A DNA stretch of 64,000 bases from Streptomyces sp. WZ.A104 (GTDB lineage Bacteria; Actinomycetota; Actinomycetes; Streptomycetales; Streptomycetaceae): positions 1 through 64,000 of the forward strand of contig NZ_NWVL01000037.1 in NCBI RefSeq assembly GCF_002382885.1, written 5' to 3'. Shown here one piece after another: positions 53,446 through 62,076 of the stretch. The position numbers were made by a program, and so were the translations under genes. Under the pieces are notes generated by a model. It was not told the origin of the DNA and ran no database searches. It saw only the letters and a list, made by a program, of their open reading frames with translations. Within the stretch, counting starts at the first letter, position 1, and each line of letters begins with the position of its first letter.

Positions 53446-54176
53446 GTCCGGCCTTCTCCTTCTGTGCCGAGGTGTCCTGCGGCCTGCCCGGCGGGACCGG
53501 GGGACGTCAGGCGTACGAGTTCCGCCGGGGCGATGTCCAGGGGGACGACATCGGCGGGTACGCCACGGCGTGCGAGCCGTCGGCGTATCCGTGCCGTGCG
53601 GGTGCCCAGGAGGCCGGGCGCCGACACGACCACGGTCCGTGCGCCGGACGTCTTCTGGACCAGCTCGATGCCCCGCCACCAGTCCCGCCGCCGGAAGCGG
53701 AGCACCATGCGCAGCAGGGGCAGGAAGTCCTTGGTGGCCCTGACCCGGTGCCCGGCCTCGGCCTCCTCGCGCACGCGGCGCGGCAGGGCCTCGTACGCGC
53801 CGCCCCGGATGCGGGCGGCACGCAGCAGCACCCGGCGTACGCACACCCGTGTGGGCACGTCGAGAAGGACCACCAGATCCGCGTGCGGGGCGCGCTGCCC
53901 GAGCGTCCTGAGGTGATTGCCGTCGATGATCCACCGGTCCGCCCCGGTGAGGCCATCCAGCCGCGCGCACCACTCCTCGTGCGACGGCCGGGTCCACCCG
54001 GCACCCCAGTACTCGTCGTCGAGGTGACGCACGGGCAGACCGGTGGCCGCACCGAGCGTGCGCGCCAGGGTCGTCTTGCCGGAGCCCGGTGAGCCGAGGA
54101 GGAGGATTCTGCGCGGCGCCGGGGCCGCGCCGCCCCCGGCAAGGGGTGTGCGCCGACGGCCGGTCGCGGTGGTCAT
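53442..54176 (-). CDS. P-loop kinase (adenylate kinase-like/FlaR family)
   Basis: A 244-residue nucleotide kinase-like protein. The Walker A motif GSPGSGKTT spans residues 28-36, RHLDDEYWGAGW contains the acceptor-side Asp pair of FlaR/topology-modulation kinases, and WIIDGNH follows, with an Arg-rich LID-like stretch RIRGGAYEALPRRVREE. The C-terminal 60 residues are an extension unique to this protein. It lies between an aldo/keto reductase and a phosphatase gene, so a kinase/phosphatase pair may act on the same nucleoside, as a synthesis step or as self-protection. Substrate unknown. Confidence 0.78.
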   Translation of the reverse strand: MTTATGRRRTPLAGGGAAPAPRRILLLGSPGSGKTTLARTLGAATGLPVRHLDDEYWGAGWTRPSHEEWCARLDGLTGADRWIIDGNHLRTLGQRAPHADLVVLLDVPTRVCVRRVLLRAARIRGGAYEALPRRVREEAEAGHRVRATKDFLPLLRMVLRFRRRDWWRGIELVQKTSGARTVVVSAPGLLGTRTARIRRRLARRGVPADVVPLDIAPAELVRLTSPGPAGQAAGHLGTEGEGRT

Positions 54177-54242
54177 CCGTCCTCCTTGGGTCCTGTCTGG
54201 GCGGTGCGCACGGCGCCGTGCGGGGCGGTCGGCACCGGCGGG

Positions 54243-55181
54243 TCAGCGCCGGTCGCTCTGCCCGAAGAGGTAGCGGACATCGGAGTCCGCCAGGGCCGCG
54301 GGGTCGGTCCCGGCGGCGTCGCGGACCTGTGCGGCCGAGGAGCCTCCGATGAGTGCCACGGCGCCCTCCGCCCGCGCGAGCAGGGCGCCCAACGCGGTAC
54401 GCGCGGGCGACTGCCCCAGGGCCGCGGCGACTTCCCGGACCCGCTCCAGCGTGTCGAGGCCGCTCGTGCCCCAGTACCCCACCCCCTTGCGGGTAAGGAG
54501 GGGGTGCGCACGTGGTGGCGGGGTGTCCCGGTCGTAGGAACCGCCGAGGAGCCCCCGGGCGAGCGGCGACGCGGCCAACAGCCCCACACCGTAACGCTTC
54601 GCGACCTGACCGAGGTCGTCCAGGCGTGCCCGCTCCACGAGGTTGAGCTGCGCCTGGACGGCGGTGAGGGGCGGCCCGCCCATGGCCCTGGCCAGGAGTT
54701 GCGCCTCGACGACCTGCCAGGAGCGGACGTTGCACAGGCCGTAGTAGAGGATCTTCCCCTGCCGCACCAGATCCTGGAGGGCGTCGAGGGTTTCCTCCAC
54801 CGGCGTGGCCGGGTCGGGGGCGTGCACCTGATAGAGGTCGATGTACTCACACCCGAGGCGGCGCAGGCTGTTGTCCACGGCGACACGGACGCTCTTGCGT
54901 CCGGCGCCGGGCACGGGCCCCGCGTGCCGGAACTTGGTGGCGACGACGCTTTCGTCGCGGCGACCGGCCAGGGCTCTGCCGAGAACGCGCTCGCTCGCAC
55001 CCCCGCCGTACGAGTCGGCGGTGTCGAAGAAGGTGATCCCGGCGTCGAAGGCCGCGTCGACGATCGCCCTGGCGTCGTCCTCGGCAAGGTCCGTGCCGAA
55101 CCGCGAGCAGCCAACGCCGATGCGGGAGACGCGGAGACCCGAGGCCCCGACGGTGGTGACGGGGACATAGGAAGAGGTCAT
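54243..55181 (-). CDS. Aldo/keto reductase
   Basis: A 312-residue NADPH-dependent (beta/alpha)8 oxidoreductase. The catalytic tetrad is D53, Y58 (FFDTADSYGG), K83 (VVATKF) and H120 (LYQVHAPD). The NADPH-binding C-terminal segment is VALIGGSSAAQVRDAA. ATG at 55181 is preferred to 55241 because GASGLRVSRIGVG normally begins near residue 10. First gene of the operon with the kinase and phosphatase. It could reduce a keto group of the high-carbon sugar, the reverse of or partner to the aminotransferase step. Confidence 0.9.
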   Translation of the reverse strand: MTSSYVPVTTVGASGLRVSRIGVGCSRFGTDLAEDDARAIVDAAFDAGITFFDTADSYGGGASERVLGRALAGRRDESVVATKFRHAGPVPGAGRKSVRVAVDNSLRRLGCEYIDLYQVHAPDPATPVEETLDALQDLVRQGKILYYGLCNVRSWQVVEAQLLARAMGGPPLTAVQAQLNLVERARLDDLGQVAKRYGVGLLAASPLARGLLGGSYDRDTPPPRAHPLLTRKGVGYWGTSGLDTLERVREVAAALGQSPARTALGALLARAEGAVALIGGSSAAQVRDAAGTDPAALADSDVRYLFGQSDRR

Positions 55182-55412
55182 CAGGAGACGCTCGACCCGT
55201 GGCGCATCCGAAACCTGCCTCATCTGGGTGAAAAACGGCACTGTTGAGAGCCCGGCAGATGCTATTCGTACGGATTATCGACTGTCAAAACACGCCGCAC
55301 GGGGCCGCTGCCCGCACCCGCGCGGAGCCGCCCCGGGTCTTCCCCATACCCTTCATCGCGATCATTCGGGGCGCCGAGAGCCTCGTCGTGCACACCGAGG
55401 AGAGCGAGAAGT

Positions 55413-56774
55413 ATGCCTGGGACAGCAGCGCCGGATGCCGGGCTCATTCCCTTGTCCTCCCGGCAGGACTGGTGCTGGGAGTGGACCCGCTGCTACGCCC
55501 CGGACTCCTACTCGATGGAGCTGACGGAGACCGTCCACCTGCGCGGACCCCTGGACGTCGGCGCCCTCAGGGAGGCGGTCGCCGAGGTCACGTCCCTGCA
55601 CGACGCTCTGCGGCTCTCGCTCGTTCCCGCCACCGCGCTGCCACTGGACGACCCGCGGCCCCTGCAACGGGTGGCCCCCGGCCATCTTCCGCTCCACGTC
55701 ATCGACATGACCGGGCGTTCACCGCAGGACGCGGTCGGCGAGATCACCTCGCGCCCCTTCGACCTCTCGGGCCCGCTGGCCGTGTTCACCCTGCTGGCCT
55801 TCTCCCCCGACGAGCACGTCCTCGTCCTCGCGTTCCATCACCTGGTCTTCGACGGGGCCAGCGGCAAGCTTCTGATACGCCATCTCACCGAGGCCTACAA
55901 CCGCCGTGCGGGCAACGACCGCACGCCTGCTGCGCCGGCGGAGTTCTCGTACGCCGCCTTCATCCGGCGCGAGCGGGACCCGGCCGTCCTCGCCGCGAAG
56001 GAGCACCGTACGGCCGAGCTGGTACGGGTACTTCGCGAGCACGGAGCCGCCGAACCGCTGGAGGGCGACGGAGTGGGCGAGCCGCCCCTAGCCGGGGACT
56101 ACGTCCTCGTGCCGATGGCCTTCGGCCCCGACGACGTCGTGAGCCTCCGGCGGGCCGCCCGGACCGCGCGCGTGACCCCGTACTCCCTGCTGCTCGCCGC
56201 CCTCACGCGCGCCGTCGGAGAGGTCTACGACAGGGAACGCCTGGTGGGCACCACGATCGCGCACGGCCGTGACGAACCTTCCAGCACCACCGCTCTCGGA
56301 CTGTTCAGCGCGCCCGTGGAGATCCCCTTCGACCTCGGCGTCCGGGACCCGGCCGAGTTCCTGCGGCATGTGCACACGGGCGTGCGCGCCGCGGCGGGCA
56401 CCGCCGACCTCCCGTACGGATCGAGAGTCGCCTCGGTGCTCGGCCGTGAGGGCGACGACGCCTTCTTCCGGTCCTGCCTCGCGCACGTGGAGTTCCGGCT
56501 CAACGGCATCACCGGGCTGGTCCTGGACCCGCCCGTGGAACGCGTCCCGTTCGACGGTCTCGATGCCCGGCTGCACGAGTACCCGCGCACCTTCCCCCAG
56601 TTGGCCTACGCCTCACGACAGGCGGCGCGAGGGAGCGCCCGGACGCTCTTCCTCGACCTGCGCATGGAAGAAGGCTCGCTCACCGGTGGCCTGTGGTACG
56701 AGTCCACGTATCACCACGCCGAGCGCGTGAAGGCCGCCGCCGACCGCTTCCGGCAGCTGACCGGGTGCCCCTGA
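55413..56774 (+). CDS. Free-standing NRPS condensation-domain enzyme
   Basis: A 453-residue single condensation domain. The active-site motif is FHHLVFDG (residues 141-148; H142, H143, D147). The N-terminal SSRQDWCWEW resembles the C1 motif, and TPYSLLLAALTRAVG and VGTTIAHGRDE correspond to C4-C5 regions. Free-standing C domains join a carrier-bound acyl or aminoacyl group to an amine or hydroxyl acceptor. The ATG has GAGGAGAGCGAGAAG upstream. It is alone in its transcription unit, bounded by a divergent promoter region and a strong hairpin. Confidence 0.88.
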   Translation: MPGTAAPDAGLIPLSSRQDWCWEWTRCYAPDSYSMELTETVHLRGPLDVGALREAVAEVTSLHDALRLSLVPATALPLDDPRPLQRVAPGHLPLHVIDMTGRSPQDAVGEITSRPFDLSGPLAVFTLLAFSPDEHVLVLAFHHLVFDGASGKLLIRHLTEAYNRRAGNDRTPAAPAEFSYAAFIRRERDPAVLAAKEHRTAELVRVLREHGAAEPLEGDGVGEPPLAGDYVLVPMAFGPDDVVSLRRAARTARVTPYSLLLAALTRAVGEVYDRERLVGTTIAHGRDEPSSTTALGLFSAPVEIPFDLGVRDPAEFLRHVHTGVRAAAGTADLPYGSRVASVLGREGDDAFFRSCLAHVEFRLNGITGLVLDPPVERVPFDGLDARLHEYPRTFPQLAYASRQAARGSARTLFLDLRMEEGSLTGGLWYESTYHHAERVKAAADRFRQLTGCP

Positions 56775-56828
56775 CCGGCCTGAGACGGGGTGCCGCGGGC
56801 TCCGGAGCCGCACCCCTCGGACGCGCGG

Positions 56829-56872
56829 ACGCCGGGCGCCCCGCCGCGGAAGTGCGGCGGGGCGCCCGGCGT
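56829..56872. terminator. Perfect 19-bp hairpin between convergent genes
   Basis: Arms 56829-56847 and 56854-56872 (ACGCCGGGCGCCCCGCCGC and complement) flank a 6-base loop. It separates the condensation enzyme from carrier protein 3 and should stop transcription from both sides. Confidence 0.85.
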
Positions 56873-56885
56873 TGCGGTGGGGGCG

Positions 56886-57146
56886 TCAGGCCGCAGCGCC
56901 CTGCTTGCCCGTGACGTACTGCTCGATGCCGCCCAGCGTGCCGAAGTGCACCGGCCCGATCTCGACGTCGTCGACCACGATGCCGTACCTCGACTCCAGG
57001 TGCGCGACGACCGTCAGGAGCCCGAGGGAGTCCAGGACTCCGGCGTCGATGAGCGGGTAGTCGTCGGTCAGTTCCGCCGCGTCCCCCTCCCAGCCGACTT
57101 CCTTGACGATGAACTGCGCCGTCTCGCGCGCTATGTTGCCGGACAA
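56886..57146 (-). CDS. Carrier protein 3
   Basis: An 86-residue carrier protein with the phosphopantetheine Ser40 in AGVLDSLGLLTVV and a typical third helix (VHFGTLGGIEQYV). TTG at 57146 is chosen as start because GGAGGAG lies five bases upstream; an in-frame GTG at 57203 would add an unlikely Arg-rich leader. It is the last gene of the operon that begins beyond the right edge of the window, following acyl-CoA dehydrogenase 2, which may act on the chain it carries. Confidence 0.88.
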   Translation of the reverse strand: MSGNIARETAQFIVKEVGWEGDAAELTDDYPLIDAGVLDSLGLLTVVAHLESRYGIVVDDVEIGPVHFGTLGGIEQYVTGKQGAAA

Positions 57147-57199
57147 GGGGCTCCTCCGCCTTTCTCGATCTTCTCGATCGCTTCCACGAGTGAACGGGC

Positions 57200-58450
57200 T
57201 CACATGCCGAGCATTCCGGCGATGATGTTGTGCTGGATGTCCGTGGTCCCGGAGTAGATCTTTCCGGCGAGCGCATCCCGCAGGTCCCGCTCCTGTGGAC
57301 TGCCCGTCATGTAGCCGGACGCCCCGAAGGTTTCGAGCGCGGCCATGCCGGACTGTACGAAGGACTCACTGACGAAGAGTTTTACCATGGCCGACTCCGA
57401 CGTGGTGCGTTTGCCCTGGTCCTTGAGCCAGGCCAGCCGGTACAGCAGCAGCCGGGCCGCCTCCAGGCGCACGGACATGTCGGCGATGCGGTGCGACACC
57501 GCCTGGTTGCGGCCGATCGGCTGCCCGAACCTCTGGTGCGTACGCGCGTGCTCGACGCACTCCTCGACCTGACGGCGCATGGTGCCGAGAGCCGGGGCGA
57601 GGATGAACGACCGCTCCCATTCGATGGTCGTGGTGAACACCGACATGCCGCTTCCCCGCACTCCGAGCATCGCCTCGGCGGGGACCCGGCAGCCGTCGAA
57701 GGAGACCTCGCTGAGCGGCGAGGTGCGCAGGCCCATCTTCCCGAACGGCGCCGCGACATGCACTCCGGGTGTGTCCCGCTCGACGAGAAAGGCGCACAGG
57801 CCCGACTTCGGCGGCATGCCGGGGACGGCGGCCAGGACGATGAAGAGGTCGGCGACGGGAGCGTTGGTGATGAACGTCTTCACGCCGTCGAGCACGTAGT
57901 GGCCGTCCGGCGTGGGCGTCGCCGTGGTCCGCACGGCCAGCGCGTCGGAACCGGAGGACGTCTCCGTGACGGCCTGGACGCCGATCCGCGAGCCGTCGCA
58001 CAACGAGGGCAGGTAGCGCTCCTTCTGCTCCGGCGTCCCGAAGCGCAGGAGAGGAAGCACGCAGGACCACAGGTGCGCTCCCACCGAGAAGAGCAGACCG
58101 TTGTCCCGGCATCCGTACCCGAGCGCTTCGAGGACCACCACCGTGTCGAGCAGGGAGGCGCCCTGGCCGCCCAGTTCGGGTGGCACAGGAAGGCCGAGTA
58201 CGCCGAACTCGGCGCAGCTGCGCCACGCTTCGGGGCTGAGGCGCTCCTCCCGCTCCCGCTCGGACAGATCGTCTCCGTCGAGTCGCTCCCGGGCGAACCG
58301 CTCGGCGGAGGCGCGCAGTTCCAGCTGCTCCGCGGTCCAGGAGAAGTCCAAGGTCGTCGCTCCGTTCGTCACACCACGCCGGGTGCGGCGTGCGGGTTCG
58401 GCGGGCAGGCAGCTACCGCCGGGCTGGGGGGGGTGCGCCCGACGGGTCAC
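57200..58450 (-). CDS. Acyl-CoA (acyl-carrier) dehydrogenase 2
   Basis: A flavoprotein dehydrogenase of 416 residues from the GTG at 58450, whose GTGA overlaps the radical SAM stop; a GTG at 58372 would give 390 residues and the family-typical N-terminus. GVQAVTETSSGSDALAVRTTA and FITNAPVADLFIVLAA form the FAD/substrate region, EWERSFILAPALG the central bundle, and FGASGYMTGSPQERDLRDALAGKIYSGTTDIQ the C-terminal signature with the conserved YxGTxxIQ. Likely to introduce a double bond in a chain on carrier protein 3. Confidence 0.9.
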   Translation of the reverse strand: MTRRAHPPQPGGSCLPAEPARRTRRGVTNGATTLDFSWTAEQLELRASAERFARERLDGDDLSEREREERLSPEAWRSCAEFGVLGLPVPPELGGQGASLLDTVVVLEALGYGCRDNGLLFSVGAHLWSCVLPLLRFGTPEQKERYLPSLCDGSRIGVQAVTETSSGSDALAVRTTATPTPDGHYVLDGVKTFITNAPVADLFIVLAAVPGMPPKSGLCAFLVERDTPGVHVAAPFGKMGLRTSPLSEVSFDGCRVPAEAMLGVRGSGMSVFTTTIEWERSFILAPALGTMRRQVEECVEHARTHQRFGQPIGRNQAVSHRIADMSVRLEAARLLLYRLAWLKDQGKRTTSESAMVKLFVSESFVQSGMAALETFGASGYMTGSPQERDLRDALAGKIYSGTTDIQHNIIAGMLGM

Positions 58451-59787
58451 GGACGTACCGGGGCCGGTTCGGCTCGCGGGATGCGCTCAGTGACGGGCGT
58501 GGTGTACCCGTCGCCGCCGAAGACCACGTCGAGGAACTCCAGCGGATCCTGCCGCGGGTCGGCGGCAGGGTCGCCGGGGATGAAGGTGTGCCGGTTGAAA
58601 CCGCTCAACTCGCGCTCCGTCATGTCCGGTCGCATCAGGTGGTACGGCGTGTAGAGCGTGGGCCTGGCCCGCGCCCCGGCTTCGTTGATCAGCTCGATGG
58701 TGTGCCGGGCGCCGTCCGGGGTGGTGCCCGGCAGCCCGACGATGACGAAGCAGTTCAGCTCGACACCGGCCTGGTGGCACCACCTGACCAGATCGTCGAA
58801 GCGCCGCCGCGCGTCGCGCTTGATCCGGGGCAGGCCGGTCTCGGCCTCCGGCTGGAAGGTCTCCACGCCGACGCTGATGCGTACGCAGCCCGATCGCCCC
58901 ATCCTCGCGATCAGTTCCTCGTCGAGGTGGTGCATGGTGGTCGCGCACTTCCACTGGTACTCGCGCGGTTCGGCGGCCATCGCCTCGCACAGCTCGACGA
59001 TCCACGGGCGCCGGAGTGTGAAGGTCGGCGCGTAGAAGGCCACGTACTCGAAGGGGTGTTCCTCGAAGCTCCGCCGTATGTAGTCCATGACCCGCGCCAC
59101 CGGCATCCGCCGCTCGCTCAGGCCCTGCATGGCGGGCACGTCGCAGAAGTCGCAGCCGACCGGGCAGCCGCGTGCGACCGGCACCACCAGCTCGCGCCGT
59201 TGCGGGATGCCGCAGAACTTGTTCTGGTCGTTGCTGTACAGGTTCTCGTAGTGCGTGTACGGGATCTCGCGTACGTCCGGCAGCACCCACTCCTCGACCG
59301 GGAGCCTGGTGCCGGGCCTCTTCGGGGCGACCCAGCCACCCGCCGTACGCACCGCGACGCCCGCCAGGTCGGGGTCCTCGGGGCGCCCCTCGGCCATCCA
59401 TTCCAGCGCCTCGGTGACCGCCGGTTCGTAGTCGCCGCCGACCGCGACGGCGTCGAGATCGAGCGACTGGAAGAAGCCGCTGTTCTGGTGGCTGAGCCGC
59501 CCGACCGTCACCAGTCCGGCGGCCGGTGCCAGGGCGCGCGCGTAGTCGGCGGCTCGCCGGACGCCCTCGACCACGTCGAAGTCGTTCACCAGGACGACCG
59601 CCTCGTAGTTGCCCTGGTAGAGGGTGTCGGCGAACTCCTTCCAGGTGTGGTTGAGCGCACCGGCGTCCAGCGCGTCCACCTCGTGGCCCGCGGCGCGCAG
59701 GTAGGCGGCAAGGGAGAAGACCGGCAAGTGGTGGCCGGCGTTGAAGTAGCTGGGGACGTGCGGTGGCCAGCAGACCAGGACCTTCAC
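58447..59787 (-). CDS. Radical SAM enzyme, NikJ/PolH-like (octosyl acid formation)
   Basis: A 446-residue radical SAM protein with an N-terminal cobalamin-binding-like fold. The [4Fe-4S] cysteines are C208, C212 and C215 (ARGCPVGCDFC). The N-terminus VLVCWPPHVPSYFNAGHHLPV and the segment ENLYSNDQNKFCGIPQRREL recall NikJ/PolH, which cyclise 3'-enolpyruvyl-UMP into the bicyclic octosyl acid 5'-phosphate. GTG at 59787 is chosen because GGAAGGA lies upstream; the ATG at 59805 lacks a ribosome-binding site. It matches the MurA-like enzyme at 48862-50247, which would supply its substrate. Confidence 0.88.
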   Translation of the reverse strand: MKVLVCWPPHVPSYFNAGHHLPVFSLAAYLRAAGHEVDALDAGALNHTWKEFADTLYQGNYEAVVLVNDFDVVEGVRRAADYARALAPAAGLVTVGRLSHQNSGFFQSLDLDAVAVGGDYEPAVTEALEWMAEGRPEDPDLAGVAVRTAGGWVAPKRPGTRLPVEEWVLPDVREIPYTHYENLYSNDQNKFCGIPQRRELVVPVARGCPVGCDFCDVPAMQGLSERRMPVARVMDYIRRSFEEHPFEYVAFYAPTFTLRRPWIVELCEAMAAEPREYQWKCATTMHHLDEELIARMGRSGCVRISVGVETFQPEAETGLPRIKRDARRRFDDLVRWCHQAGVELNCFVIVGLPGTTPDGARHTIELINEAGARARPTLYTPYHLMRPDMTERELSGFNRHTFIPGDPAADPRQDPLEFLDVVFGGDGYTTPVTERIPRAEPAPVRP

Positions 59788-59849
59788 GCGGGGTGTTCCT
59801 TCCATGGGGATCGAGCGGGCGCCGGGGGCGTCGCCGGTGGACTGTGCGC

Positions 59850-60485
59850 TCAGCGCAGACCGTGGACGAGCAGGGACCGCCGTTCACGCTCCGCCCCGGG
59901 GGCCACCGCCGTGACCTGATGCCAGGAGTTCGGTGCCTGGCACAGGAGCGCCGAGGCGCCGAGGCACGGCACGACGCGCGCGACGGCCGGGTCGTGCTCG
60001 CCGGGGAGGATCTCCAGACAGCCGCCCCACTCCGCACGCCACCCGGGATTGAAGTACACGATGTGGCTGAACAGCTTGTCCGCCCGGTCGGTGTGCGGTC
60101 CCAGCCAGTCTCCGCCGCCGTGCCGCACCAGACGAATCTCCAGGCCGCTCGCGGGCTCCTGGCCCAGGACCCGGGCCACCTGCGTCCGGTAGTCGCCGGT
60201 CCTCAGCTCGTCGACGAGTCTGCGCCACGGCTCGGGGAGTCCGGCGTCGTCGCCGTCCTGCGGGGAGGAGTCGACGGCTCGCGAACGGTTGCGGTAGCGC
60301 TTGCCGCTCTCGCGATCGCTGGTGTCCAGGCGGACGTAACCGTCCTCGGGGAAACACGCCGCAAGCTCCTCGGCGACGCCGGGTGCGAACAGGTCGCCCG
60401 GCTCGGTGGCCAGCCAGCGGTAGGGCTCGTGGTGCGCCTCGCGGCGCGCCCAGGAAGGGCTCAGCGACGTGGTCGCGGCGGTCAT
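59850..60485 (-). CDS. 2-Oxoglutarate/Fe(II) dioxygenase
   Basis: A 211-residue oxygenase of the prolyl-hydroxylase-like group. Fe(II) ligands are H131 and D133 (GPHTDRADKLFSH) and H189 (APNSWHQVTAV), with an Arg at 199-203 for 2-oxoglutarate. The nikkomycin pathway uses such enzymes (NikI, NikM) to hydroxylate and oxidise the octosyl sugar; only one is present in this window. ATGA overlap with the alpha/beta hydrolase gene upstream. Confidence 0.88.
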   Translation of the reverse strand: MTAATTSLSPSWARREAHHEPYRWLATEPGDLFAPGVAEELAACFPEDGYVRLDTSDRESGKRYRNRSRAVDSSPQDGDDAGLPEPWRRLVDELRTGDYRTQVARVLGQEPASGLEIRLVRHGGGDWLGPHTDRADKLFSHIVYFNPGWRAEWGGCLEILPGEHDPAVARVVPCLGASALLCQAPNSWHQVTAVAPGAERERRSLLVHGLR

Positions 60486-61228
60486 CGCGCGGCTCCGGCG
60501 GGTATCGAGGTCAGGAAGTCGAGGGCGGTCGCCACGAAGGCGTCCTGCGTCGGCACCCGTTGCAGGCCGTGCATCTGCCCGGGCAGCACCCGCACGCTCA
60601 GGGACGAGCCCTCGGCGAGCATCGGCCGCAACGGCCCGCTCGCGCAGGCGGCGAAGTCCGCGTAGTAGGGGTCCTGTTCGCCGTAGACGAACAGCGTCGG
60701 GACAGCGCGGTGCCAGAGCGTCGTGACTCTGTCGAGGAAGACCGGTCCGACGTCGCCGGGCTGCGCGACGGCGCCCCGCCCGGTGTCACCGACCGGTGGG
60801 GCGAGCAGGACGGTGGCGTACAGGGAAGGGTCGGCGGCGGCCTCGTGCATCGCGGCGCGTGCGCCGTAGCAGGAGCCGACCACCGCGATCCGCCGAGCGC
60901 CCGCCGCCAGGAGCGCGTCGATCCCCGCCCGCACATCCTGTGGGCTGGGGTCGTCGAGGGCGTAGTCGCCGATCATGCCGGTGCTCTCGCCGACGCCGCG
61001 GTAGTCGAGGCGTAGCACGCGGGCCCCGCGCGCGGTCAGGGCGCGGGAGAGCCGGACGTACATGCGGTTCTTGTTCGTGTTGAGCACGTAGACCCCGCCG
61101 GAGAGCAGCAGCACGCCGGTGCCGTCGGGGGCGGGCGGTGAGGAGATCACGCCGAAGAGCGAGTGGTCCCCGGCCGGGAGGAAGAGGGGTGCCTCGTGCT
61201 CGGTGCCGGTACTTCCGAGAGCAGCCAT
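60482..61228 (-). CDS. Alpha/beta hydrolase with Cys nucleophile (exosortase-associated hydrolase type)
   Basis: A 248-residue alpha/beta hydrolase. The nucleophile elbow reads VVGSCYGARAA, so the residue in the GxSxG position is Cys120. The acid is probably in YGEQDPYY and the His in PGQMHGLQ. LLLSGGVYVLNTNKNRMYVRLSRALTARG contains the oxyanion region and resembles hydrolase 1 of exosortase-linked loci. Its start lies 82 bp inside the preceding hydrolase gene, an unusual long overlap, with GGAG before the ATG. It could release or move an acyl group from a carrier protein. Confidence 0.82.
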   Translation of the reverse strand: MAALGSTGTEHEAPLFLPAGDHSLFGVISSPPAPDGTGVLLLSGGVYVLNTNKNRMYVRLSRALTARGARVLRLDYRGVGESTGMIGDYALDDPSPQDVRAGIDALLAAGARRIAVVGSCYGARAAMHEAAADPSLYATVLLAPPVGDTGRGAVAQPGDVGPVFLDRVTTLWHRAVPTLFVYGEQDPYYADFAACASGPLRPMLAEGSSLSVRVLPGQMHGLQRVPTQDAFVATALDFLTSIPAGAAR

Positions 61229-62076
61229 TGCAACGTCTCCTCGATCAGGCCGATGACGGAGTCCCGCCGCTCGTCCGCCGTCCAGTCCTTGTCGTGCAGC
61301 CACCAGTTCTGCTGCGCGGGTACGGTGCCGATCTCCACGCGCACCTCGTGAGCGGCCAGCCGCGCCGCGACATCGGCCAGTGCCGCTCTCGGCTCGCCGA
61401 TCTCGAACAGGCGCGCGACGCGGGGAGCGGCGGCCAGTTCCCGTTCCAGCGAGCGGGTCAGCGCGGAGTCGTAGAAAGCCGGCTCGACGGTGTAGCCCAG
61501 CAGGTCGGCGGGCAGTCCGCGTTCCAGGGACTCGCGCGGGCCGAGTGCCTCGCCGTCCAGTCGCGAGCCCGCGGCCGCGACCCGGCCGACCCGCTCGACG
61601 CGGAACAGCTCGCGGAAGTACGAGGCACCGTCGAGCGCGGCTCCCCAGGCGGCGAGCGGCGCCCCGGGACGCCGGGCCGCTGCCGCCGCCGCGACCAGCG
61701 CACCGAACTTCGCGCCGAAGTAGGCGACCGGGACCGTGCCGCACCGCTCCAGCGCCCACCGCTCAATGAGCGCGGCGTCGAGCACCATCCGGTCGAAGTC
61801 GGCAGTCCCGTCGTCGCTGTTGCCCACGCCGGTGTAGTGGAAGCGCACGGTCGCGACGCCGGCGCGGGCGAGGGCACGCCCGAGCAGGACCTCACGGCGG
61901 TAGTTGTGCTTCCACTCGGCCCCGATCGAGGAGCACACCACGACGAGGGCCGTGGGCGGCTCGCTGGGCTCGTGGAGGCAGGCGAACACGGCCTCACCCG
62001 GGGTGCCGAGGAACGCAGCCGTCTCCCGGGTGCCGTCGCCGACGCAGCGCGTCGCCTCGTTGGTCGTGGTACTCAT
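61147..62076 (-). CDS. Alpha/beta hydrolase-fold protein lacking the nucleophile
   Basis: A 309-residue alpha/beta hydrolase-fold protein. VRFHYTGVGNSDDGTADFDRM is the loop before the elbow, but the elbow itself reads YFGAKFGALVA, with Lys where Ser or Cys is expected. Hydrolase 2 of exosortase-associated loci likewise lacks the nucleophile. It may bind rather than hydrolyse, or serve as a partner of the Cys hydrolase encoded downstream with an 82-bp overlap. Start ATG shares a base with the stop of the upstream gene (TGATG). Confidence 0.8.
   Translation of the reverse strand: MSTTTNEATRCVGDGTRETAAFLGTPGEAVFACLHEPSEPPTALVVVCSSIGAEWKHNYRREVLLGRALARAGVATVRFHYTGVGNSDDGTADFDRMVLDAALIERWALERCGTVPVAYFGAKFGALVAAAAAARRPGAPLAAWGAALDGASYFRELFRVERVGRVAAAGSRLDGEALGPRESLERGLPADLLGYTVEPAFYDSALTRSLERELAAAPRVARLFEIGEPRAALADVAARLAAHEVRVEIGTVPAQQNWWLHDKDWTADERRDSVIGLIEETLQWLLSEVPAPSTRHPSSSRPGTTRSSA

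Noticed and set aside
57373..57384. GTTTTACCATGG resembling the TTTTACC element of divergent regions
   Set aside because: Lies within the coding sequence of acyl-CoA dehydrogenase 2, so a promoter role is unlikely.
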